Origin: LC029 sp036676475 | Lineage (GTDB): Bacteria > Bacillota > Bacilli > Aneurinibacillales > RAOX-1 | Direction of reading: 5' to 3' | Assembly: GCA_036676475.1 (NCBI GenBank) | Contig: JAKFCU010000107.1 | Span: 4,136 to 68,135, forward strand | Length of the DNA: 64,000 nucleotides | Shown: piece after piece, positions 57,813 to 64,000 of the stretch | Numbering within the stretch: position 1 is the first letter of the stretch | Layout of the letters: every line of letters begins with the position of its first letter | Made by a program: the position numbers and the translations under genes | Notes under the pieces: model-generated | Seen by the model: only the letters and a program-made list of their open reading frames with translations | Databases searched by the model: none | What the model was told of the DNA's origin: nothing

Positions 57813-58014
57813 AAAAAAAACCTTCTCCCATACGAGGAAAAGGTTCAATATCCGCATCCTTTACCCTCTTATCTTCCAGGATCAAACGCATCCTGCTGGT
57901 TAGCACCTTACACGGGATAATTCTATTTTTCCCATCACAGGGAAAAATATGAACCATTTCCATGGGTTGCCGGGCTTCATCGGGCCAGTCCCTCTTGCCT
58001 TCTCGGAATAAGAG
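57813..58014 (-). ncRNA. SAM-I riboswitch (S box) with terminator, upstream of metK
   Basis: On the minus strand the aptamer runs from CTCTTATTCCGAGAAGG through the conserved GAGGGACTGGCCCGATGAAG, CCCGGCAACC and AAGGTGCTAACC blocks to TAAGAGG, closing P1. It is followed by a terminator hairpin AACCTTTTCCTC/GGGAGAAGGTT and eight Ts. SAM binding ends transcription before metK, giving feedback control. Confidence 0.96.
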
Positions 58015-58029
58015 TATCCGTTCTGGATA

Positions 58030-58058
58030 AGGATAGCTAAAGTTTGCCAGGTTGTCAA
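58030..58058 (-). promoter_or_regulatory. Sigma-A promoter of metK
   Basis: TTGACA (58053-58058) and TATCCT (58030-58035) are 17 bases apart on the minus strand, just upstream of the riboswitch. Confidence 0.8.
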
Positions 58059-58101
58059 TGTTTTAGACTTTTAACCAAGCATTTTTCTTATATTGAACCG
58101 A

Positions 58102-58130
58102 TTGACAACTTTCGACACCAATTGTATGAT
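58102..58130 (+). promoter_or_regulatory. Sigma-A promoter of the cobalamin-riboswitch transcript
   Basis: TTGACA (58102-58107) and TATGAT (58125-58130) are 17 bases apart, shortly upstream of the aptamer. Confidence 0.85.
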
Positions 58131-58149
58131 TTACCCTGACAAATGCATA

Positions 58150-58350
58150 CTTTTCTAGTTGACGGTAACGTAGGAATGGATACGTTTTAAAAGGGAAGTT
58201 CGGTGCAAATTCCGACACGGTTCCCGCCACTGTAAATGCAGATATTTGTTTCATATATACCCACTGGCTCCATGCTGGGAAGGGGGAAGCAAATAGATGA
58301 AGCTAAGTCAGGAGACCTGCCGTAATATTGGAACACATAACCTACGGGTC
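58150..58350 (+). ncRNA. Cobalamin (adenosylcobalamin) riboswitch
   Basis: The conserved core is clear: GGGAAGTTCGGTGCAAATTCC, then CGGTTCCCGCCACTGTAAATG, and the B12 box AAGCTAAGTCAGGAGACCTGCC. It is followed at 58404 by a terminator. Cobalamin should switch off the large surface-protein gene that follows. Exact aptamer ends are approximate. Confidence 0.96.
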
Positions 58351-58403
58351 ATAGGGGGTGTTACTGTCTGTCATTTCGCACGGATGGTATATTTGTATAT
58401 GTT

Positions 58404-58437
58404 TTCGCCCTGACTTTTTTTGTCAGGGCGATTTTTG
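58404..58437 (+). terminator. Riboswitch-controlled terminator
   Basis: CGCCCTGAC (58406-58414) pairs with GTCAGGGCG (58422-58430) around seven Ts, followed by ATTTTTG. It lies between aptamer and start codon. Confidence 0.9.
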
Positions 58438-58461
58438 TTATAAGAAAAAAGGAGGATTACA

Positions 58462-61400
58462 ATGGGGAAGCTTTTGAAAGACAAATTTACTATTATGTTG
58501 ATGATTATGGCATTAATCATGTCATACTTCTCTCCCATATCCATAGCCGAAGGGGAAGGGACTCCCACTTCTATTACCGTTAGTCCGGCCTCCCTTACCT
58601 TGGAGCAAGGAGGCGTTCAACAATTATACGGTTCTGTATTTGATGAAGCGTATCATTTTCTATTTAGTGAACCCGTTTCCTGGGCAAGCTCAGACAACAA
58701 TGTTGTAGAGGTTAGCAATTCAGGGATTGTGACAGCAGTTTCTCCGGGATCTGCGACAATCACGGCGACTTCCGAGAGTAACCGTGAATTGAAAGCCACA
58801 TCCACTATTACTGTACAGCAACCCTCCCAACAAGGCATTACGGTTTATTTACGGGTAGAAGGGATAAATGGAACCATCGTTGAAAACACCCCTGTTACCT
58901 TACCGGACACAACCGCAACAGATAACGAAGGCCGTACTCACGATTATGGAATGTTTACCCCGTATGCTGCTTTAACACAGGCATTAAATAACCAGGACAT
59001 CCTTTATGATGCGGATGCAACTGCCGCGCCTTATGTCCAAACGATAGATGGCACCACAGCAGCTCATTTTCATGGTTATGATGGATGGCTTTACAAGATT
59101 ATCCGTCAAGGTTCATTAGAATCAGATGCCGACAGCCTGGGCATGAGCCAGTTCTCTCTGGAAGCCAATGATCAAATTATCATCTATTATGGAGATTGGG
59201 GAATTCCTACAGCTGCTATCGAGGTTAACCCATTTTCTCCTAAAGTTGGAGAACCTATAACTGTCACAGTAAATTCACTAACAGATGATACTCCCATTCC
59301 GGATGCTACCGGTCATTTCGGTCAACAAACTGAGACAACGGATGAACAAGGGAAAGCAACCTTCACTCCCGAAAACAATGGACGAATCACCATTTATGCG
59401 GAAAAAGCCAATACTCAGGGAAAGCCCCTCATCGTTCGATCAGCTAAGCAGGAAATCATGGTTGCTGAGCAGCCTGCTTCCTCTGCTGCATCTGTTAGCG
59501 TTAGCCCGGACAACATGACCCTTTACCAAGGTGGGGAGCAAAAATTATTTGCCACAGTCTTAGATAATCAATATAATTTCTTATTCAATGAGACCGTCAC
59601 ATGGACAAGCTCAGACCAAAGTGTAGCCACCATTGATTCTTCGGGTATTCTCACGGCACATGCTCCTGGTTCAGCAACTATTACCGCTACCGTTGACAGC
59701 AAGCCTGAATTAATAGCAACTTCATCGATCACGGTTCAAAATCCTGCTGCCCAGGGTATTACCGTCTATCTCCAAGTGGAAGGAAGCAGGCAAACGATTG
59801 TAGAAAAAACGGCAGTAACTTTAAATCATACATCTGTGACAGATAACGGTAATCAGACCCATGATTATGGGATGTTTACGCCTTACGGCGCCCTTCTGAA
59901 AGTATTAAATGATAGAGCCATTTCCTATGATGGGGATGCAACCGCATCTCCCTATGTCCAGACCATAGCTGACGATACAGCTGCTCAATTCCATGGATAC
60001 GACGGGTGGATGTACAAAATCATTCGGAATGGAGAAGTTGATTTACTTGCGGATAATCTGGGAATGAGCCAGTTCCCGCTCCAAGCAGGGGATCATATTG
60101 TCGTCTATTACGGAGACTGGGGAGCCCCCATCGCTTCCCTTGACCTTGATAAAACTACCGTGGACGTTAACCAGCCAATCACGGCTACCGTAACAAACCT
60201 CGTGACAGGTGCACCATTGGAAGGGATTTCCGTATTTTTTGGAACCCAGGAGAAGATAACAGATGCGCAGGGACATGCTACCTTTACTCCTCCATCGACA
60301 GGGACGTTCACTGTTTTTGCAGAAAAGAAAGACCCAGCAGGAAAGCCAGTCGTTGTTCGCTTCAACAAAATAACGTTACATGTGGAAGCGAGCCTTCCTC
60401 TGCACCGTGCAATAGACAAGCTATTGGCATATTATCGCGAACAAACAGTACCTGCTTCAGATTGGGAAGCCTTTGGATTGAACGCAATCGGGGAAGATAT
60501 TCATCTCACGCCTTATGTTGGGGCAAACGGACAATCATACGCCCATACCCTTCTGCAGGCGAATCCTTCTTCCGTAACCGATATAGCAAGAACCATTCTA
60601 GGTATCCTATCCGCAGGCTATAACCCTGCTGATTTTAATGGCAAAAACTACATTCATGAACTTGGTCAAAAAGATATTCACGTGGTGAATGGAGCTATTT
60701 TTGAGTTAATTGCTTTAGATGCTGCCGGCGTTGAACCGGATTTTCAATCCCAGTATACAAAAGACGAACTGATCCAATATATCCTGACTCACGATCGTTT
60801 CGGCAAAGGATGGAATTTCAACCAGGACGCAGAACGGCCTGATCCGGATTTGACTTCCATGGCTCTCATTGCCTTAGCTCCATATAAAGATCGAGCAGAT
60901 GTCAGCCCAGTCATCAGCCAGGCTGTAGAAGCATTAGCTGAATTACAGCAGGAAGATGGCGGATACCGGGAGTCTGTAACGAATCGACTAAACTCCCAAT
61001 CCGTTGCTCAGGTCATCCAAGCCTTTACAGCATTAGGCATTGACCCTCAAGGGCCCGCCTTCACCAAAACAAATGGACAAAATCCGGTTACGAATCTATT
61101 AAGCTATCAGCTAGCAGACGGAGCTTTTGGTAATGTAGAAGAGGATGGACACAGCAATGCCATGGCAACGGAGCAAGCACTTAACGCACTAGCCGCTTTA
61201 AGACAATATGAACAATCCGGCAAATCCACCCTGTTTCAAAATATCACCTATGCTGGGGGTACAGCTCCAGATTTAGGAGTGCAGACGAAACCATTTTCGA
61301 TAACCACGACTCCATTAAAGATGGAAGGCGGACTTCTCAACGCATCTGCTACCGTCACACCTGTGGAGGGTGGTCATGCCGGAACCGAATATGTGGTTTT

Positions 61401-61590
61401 CCAGCTCACCAAAGACAACCAGCCGCAAAGCATCGTAGCGATAAAGAAAGATATCACAGCACCAGAGGAAGTCACAGCTTACTTTAATGTCCAGCAAGGC
61501 AGCTTCAAAGTGAAAGTATTTTTGCTAGATTCCCTGACCGGTTCAGATCAGCTAGGAGAGTCTTTATCCGATATTAAAATTCTTGAGTAA
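58462..61590 (+). CDS. Exported transcobalamin-like protein: two Big_2/DUF4430 units plus alpha/alpha-toroid domain
   Basis: ATG follows GGAGGATTACA; 1042 aa with a signal peptide (about 1-30). Order: Big_2 Ig-like (35-120), DUF4430 (125-248; DYGMFTPYAALTQAL, FHGYDGWLYKI, IIIYYGDWG), Ig-like (250-333), then a second copy of the set (340-640; FHGYDGWMYKI). A helical alpha/alpha-toroid follows (650-925; WNFNQDAERPDPDLTSMALIALAPYK, AELQQEDGGYRES, NAMATEQALNALAAL). DUF4430 and the toroid are the two folds of animal intrinsic factor and transcobalamin. With the cobalamin riboswitch, corrinoid capture outside the membrane is inferred. No wall anchor is seen. Confidence 0.9.
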   Translation: MGKLLKDKFTIMLMIMALIMSYFSPISIAEGEGTPTSITVSPASLTLEQGGVQQLYGSVFDEAYHFLFSEPVSWASSDNNVVEVSNSGIVTAVSPGSATITATSESNRELKATSTITVQQPSQQGITVYLRVEGINGTIVENTPVTLPDTTATDNEGRTHDYGMFTPYAALTQALNNQDILYDADATAAPYVQTIDGTTAAHFHGYDGWLYKIIRQGSLESDADSLGMSQFSLEANDQIIIYYGDWGIPTAAIEVNPFSPKVGEPITVTVNSLTDDTPIPDATGHFGQQTETTDEQGKATFTPENNGRITIYAEKANTQGKPLIVRSAKQEIMVAEQPASSAASVSVSPDNMTLYQGGEQKLFATVLDNQYNFLFNETVTWTSSDQSVATIDSSGILTAHAPGSATITATVDSKPELIATSSITVQNPAAQGITVYLQVEGSRQTIVEKTAVTLNHTSVTDNGNQTHDYGMFTPYGALLKVLNDRAISYDGDATASPYVQTIADDTAAQFHGYDGWMYKIIRNGEVDLLADNLGMSQFPLQAGDHIVVYYGDWGAPIASLDLDKTTVDVNQPITATVTNLVTGAPLEGISVFFGTQEKITDAQGHATFTPPSTGTFTVFAEKKDPAGKPVVVRFNKITLHVEASLPLHRAIDKLLAYYREQTVPASDWEAFGLNAIGEDIHLTPYVGANGQSYAHTLLQANPSSVTDIARTILGILSAGYNPADFNGKNYIHELGQKDIHVVNGAIFELIALDAAGVEPDFQSQYTKDELIQYILTHDRFGKGWNFNQDAERPDPDLTSMALIALAPYKDRADVSPVISQAVEALAELQQEDGGYRESVTNRLNSQSVAQVIQAFTALGIDPQGPAFTKTNGQNPVTNLLSYQLADGAFGNVEEDGHSNAMATEQALNALAALRQYEQSGKSTLFQNITYAGGTAPDLGVQTKPFSITTTPLKMEGGLLNASATVTPVEGGHAGTEYVVFQLTKDNQPQSIVAIKKDITAPEEVTAYFNVQQGSFKVKVFLLDSLTGSDQLGESLSDIKILE

Positions 61591-61675
61591 GAAAGCTACT
61601 GGCATTGCCTTATGCGTATAATACTTAATCTCTAAGTATAAGAAAGCTACTGACTTGATCTCTAAGTATAAAAAA
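61591..61675. repeat. Short imperfect tandem duplication
   Basis: AAGAAAGCTACTG occurs at about 61590 and 61640, and ATCTCTAAGTATAA at about 61628 and 61658, giving an imperfect duplication between the two surface-protein genes. Confidence 0.6.
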
Positions 61676-61705
61676 CCGGGTCCGTGAAAAAGTACACGGA
61701 CCCCC
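61676..61705 (+). terminator. Stem-loop between the two surface-protein genes
   Basis: GGGTCCGTG (61678-61686) pairs perfectly with CACGGACCC (61695-61703). A U tract is lacking, so it may only partly end transcription and set the ratio of the two products. Confidence 0.65.
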
Positions 61706-61727
61706 TCTATGAAAGTGAGGATAGTCT

Positions 61728-64000
61728 ATGAAATTGAAAGCCGTCTCCATCATGATGATTCTGTCCCTCCTTGTCAGTCTGTTTCCATTTCAGGCTGTAG
61801 GAGCGGAATCTCTTACCTTAACCGACATCTCGAACAAACGCCCCGGAGATCAAGTCACCCTATCCGGTGAAACCTCTCTTTCCGAGGTCATTGTGAAGGT
61901 TTTTGATCCCAATGAAACCCTATATTACGTTGATGTCGCTACCACTTCTGCACAGGGGATCTTCTCGCAATCCTTTACACTCCCTGCTCAAGCGGCAGTG
62001 GGGACCTATACCGTTCAGGCGGGAAAAGGAGCTTTGGTAGTAAGTAAAAACTTTACAGTGTCATCTGGGGGCAGTGTAGATACCGGGAATCCCAAACCGT
62101 CCATCACCCTCTCCGTAACAGGAGATTCCCAGAAAGGAACCATCCTTTCTAAGACAACCGTGGAGCTTCAAGCTAACGATACCCCTTATTCCGTTCTGAA
62201 ACGAACGCTTGGCAGTCAAGTAGAATCAAGCGGTAGTGATTCTTCTCTTTACGTAACCGGCATTTCAGACTTAAAGGAGTTTGACCGCGGTCCTGCAAGC
62301 GGCTGGATGTATTCGGTCAACTGTGTCTTTTTAAGTGAAGGGGCCGACACAAAGCAGCTGAAAAACGGAGATAGCGTAGAGTGGCGATATACCTTAAATT
62401 TAGGGAAAGATTTATCTTGCGGAAGTGGTCCAGCTAGTTCAACCTCCACTCCGAATCTATCTAGCGAAGTAGACCAAGCATTAAGAACCGTTTCTATCCT
62501 CCCAAGCAATCATTTGCCGATTGATCAACAAACAGGAAAAACGATCGCGGTGATCAACAGCAATGCGAAAATGACTAGTCAGCAAATGGAACAAATCCGT
62601 AAGCTTCTTCAAACCAACCAGATCAATCTTTCAGAAAAGGTAATTTCTAATGAAGAAAAGCAGATTTCAGACAGCCAAAAAGAAGTCTCATTGACCGTTC
62701 CCGCCCAAGCTTTAACATCAGCTACAACCATTACGATCAAAAAAGGAACGATGGAAGACCGCAAAGAAATCGTGTCAGCCATCTATGAATTTGGTCCAAA
62801 CGGAACTCGTTTTGACAAGCCTGTCACGCTCTCCCTCAAGGTACCATTGGACGTTTCAGACTTGAATCCATTAGCCCTTGTCTGGTTGGACGAGCAAACC
62901 CTACAATGGATTCCGATCCCTGCCGTTGTGGATGCAAAAACCGGAATCATCACAGGATTAGTCGATCACTTCACCAAATTTGCGGTCATCGACCGTAATA
63001 AACTCACGGTTCAACCGAAACCAGAGCTAGTACATGCCATGACGAAAGCCGTCCAATCCATTCAATCTAAGGATTCCCTTTCCGACTGGGAGATTTTCGC
63101 TCTAGCTAAATATGGGGTACCTATTCCACCGGGTTATCTCGCTTCGGTTGAGCGAACCCTGACGGAAAACAAAGGAACCTTCCGAAAAGTAACAGACTTA
63201 CAACGTATGGCTCTTGGGGTTCTGGCAGCCGGAGGAAATCCTACCTCCATCGTAGGCTACAACTTAATCGAGAAGATCTACAACCACGAGCGTTTAACCA
63301 TGCAAGGGACGAATGGGGTGATCTTTGCCCTGCTTGCCTTAGATAGCGGGAATTATGAGATGCCTGCCCATGCCACATGGAATCGTGAGAAGCTTCTCTC
63401 TTGGCTCCTTCAGCAGAAAAATGCAACCGGGGGCTGGCCGTTGGCTCCAGGGGATGAAAGCAGTGTAGATATCACGGCCATGGCTCTATCCGCACTTTCT
63501 CCTTATCAGCAACAAGAGGAAGTGAAAAAAGCGATTGAAAAAGCGGTAAATTGGCTCTCCCTGGTTCAATTAGAAAATGGCCGTTACCTGGAACAAAAAG
63601 AAGAAAATAGCGAAAGCATATCCCAGGTCATTCAGGGATTGGCAGCTGTAGGAATTGATCCCCTTGATCCTAAGTTTGTCAAACCGAAGGGAAATCTTCT
63701 GACTTCTCTATTGAGCTATCAGCAAGTCAACGGTGGATTTTCCCACCAGGCCGGCCAAGCTTCAAATCCAATCGCTACCGAACAAGCCTTAACAGCTTTA
63801 GTAGCCTATGATTATTTCTTAAAAGGAAAAGGATCAATCTATCCATCCAATCGACCTTCTGATAACCATTATCTAGATGAAGCCCTCATTTCTCCTTGGG
63901 CTCGTCATGCCGTAGGGAAGTCACGAGAATATAAAATCATGGGTGGAGTAAGTTCGACAGCACCCCGATTTGCGCCAAAAGAGCTGCTTACTCGTGTTCA
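61728..64000 (+). CDS. SLH-anchored transcobalamin-like protein (DUF4430, ZU5-like, alpha/alpha-toroid; runs off the right edge)
   Basis: ATG follows GTGAGGATAGTCT. The frame is open to the window end (757 codons). Signal peptide about 1-26; a beta domain (30-115); DUF4430 (about 122-225; KEFDRGPASGWMYSVN, SVEWRYTLNLGKDL); a ZU5-like domain (about 320-425; ITIKKGTMEDRKE, FTKFAVIDRNK); alpha/alpha-toroid (about 435-705; QQKNATGGWPLAPGDESSVDITAMALSAL, NPIATEQALTAL). An SLH repeat begins near residue 715 (ALISPWARHAVGKSREYKIMGGV). It would be held on the wall by SLH domains and probably works with the preceding protein. Confidence 0.88.
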   Translation, partial: MKLKAVSIMMILSLLVSLFPFQAVGAESLTLTDISNKRPGDQVTLSGETSLSEVIVKVFDPNETLYYVDVATTSAQGIFSQSFTLPAQAAVGTYTVQAGKGALVVSKNFTVSSGGSVDTGNPKPSITLSVTGDSQKGTILSKTTVELQANDTPYSVLKRTLGSQVESSGSDSSLYVTGISDLKEFDRGPASGWMYSVNCVFLSEGADTKQLKNGDSVEWRYTLNLGKDLSCGSGPASSTSTPNLSSEVDQALRTVSILPSNHLPIDQQTGKTIAVINSNAKMTSQQMEQIRKLLQTNQINLSEKVISNEEKQISDSQKEVSLTVPAQALTSATTITIKKGTMEDRKEIVSAIYEFGPNGTRFDKPVTLSLKVPLDVSDLNPLALVWLDEQTLQWIPIPAVVDAKTGIITGLVDHFTKFAVIDRNKLTVQPKPELVHAMTKAVQSIQSKDSLSDWEIFALAKYGVPIPPGYLASVERTLTENKGTFRKVTDLQRMALGVLAAGGNPTSIVGYNLIEKIYNHERLTMQGTNGVIFALLALDSGNYEMPAHATWNREKLLSWLLQQKNATGGWPLAPGDESSVDITAMALSALSPYQQQEEVKKAIEKAVNWLSLVQLENGRYLEQKEENSESISQVIQGLAAVGIDPLDPKFVKPKGNLLTSLLSYQQVNGGFSHQAGQASNPIATEQALTALVAYDYFLKGKGSIYPSNRPSDNHYLDEALISPWARHAVGKSREYKIMGGVSSTAPRFAPKELLTRV

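Noticed and set aside
57751..57963. Frame of 70 codons upstream of metK
   Set aside because: It lies wholly within the SAM-I riboswitch, whose conserved blocks explain the sequence.
58063..58254. Minus-strand frame overlapping the cobalamin aptamer
   Set aside because: The sequence is explained by the promoter and riboswitch on the opposite strand.
1..64000. CRISPR array
   Set aside because: No regularly spaced repeats of 24-40 bases with unique spacers were found; the 11-bp arrays have no spacers.

Overview
The window is a Gram-positive chromosome of the Bacillales (Paenibacillaceae/Brevibacillus-like). It shows strong AGGAGG ribosome sites, frequent GTG/TTG starts, the degS-degU-comF neighbourhood, an S-box upstream of metK, SLH-domain surface proteins and copper-amine-oxidase 'stalk' domains. 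About three quarters of it (roughly 393-49133) is one nearly complete temperate siphophage (HK97-type capsid, long non-contractile tail) integrated in the competence helicase gene comFA.

PROPHAGE. comFA is cut inside its Walker A motif. The N-terminal half ends at 49092 in ...WAVC plus a phage-encoded tail, and the C-terminal half (1-395) resumes with GAGKTE. The junctions share only TGT. The rejoined phage ends give a symmetric 25-2-25 bp attP, and a large serine integrase lies beside the right junction. From right to left the phage carries: integrase; ImmA/ImmR-type repressor and protease (+ strand); a three-operator switch and Cro-like gene; early genes; a Rad50-like ATPase and RecT; a replication initiator with internal 11-bp iterons and a DnaB helicase; RuvC-like, MazG-like and ArpU-like genes with many mini-genes; a frame-broken DNA methyltransferase; a Panacea-type toxin-antitoxin pair; HNH/terminase/portal/protease/capsid; connectors; major tail protein; tail chaperones with a -1 frameshift site; tape measure, Dit, fibre and beta-helix spike; a moron cluster; tail endopeptidase; holin and amidase. 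The left end (492-8960) is accessory: a secreted NucA/NucB-like nuclease, an AT-rich ParA-plus-two-unknowns operon, an IS1182-type element that landed in the loop of a hairpin, a polytopic membrane protein, a membrane-anchored Mrr-like nuclease, and a moron with its own promoter and terminator.

HOST DNA RIGHT OF THE PROPHAGE. The order is: comFA 5' half, a DUF559-like gene, a short glycosyltransferase-like protein, degU and degS, a GlsB/YeaQ-like membrane protein, an SLH/Big protein overlapping a DUF4855 protein, and metK with a SAM-I riboswitch. Last come two large exported proteins behind a cobalamin riboswitch. These combine DUF4430 domains with an alpha/alpha-toroid domain, the two folds that make up animal intrinsic factor and transcobalamin, and the second is SLH-anchored and runs off the window. 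This looks like a surface corrinoid-capture system.

The best candidates for something undescribed are the transcobalamin-like surface pair, the ParA-orf131-orf235 operon, the iteron arrays, and the link between a comFA-disrupting phage and a NucA-like nuclease on the same phage. All calls come from reading the sequence. No database search was run.
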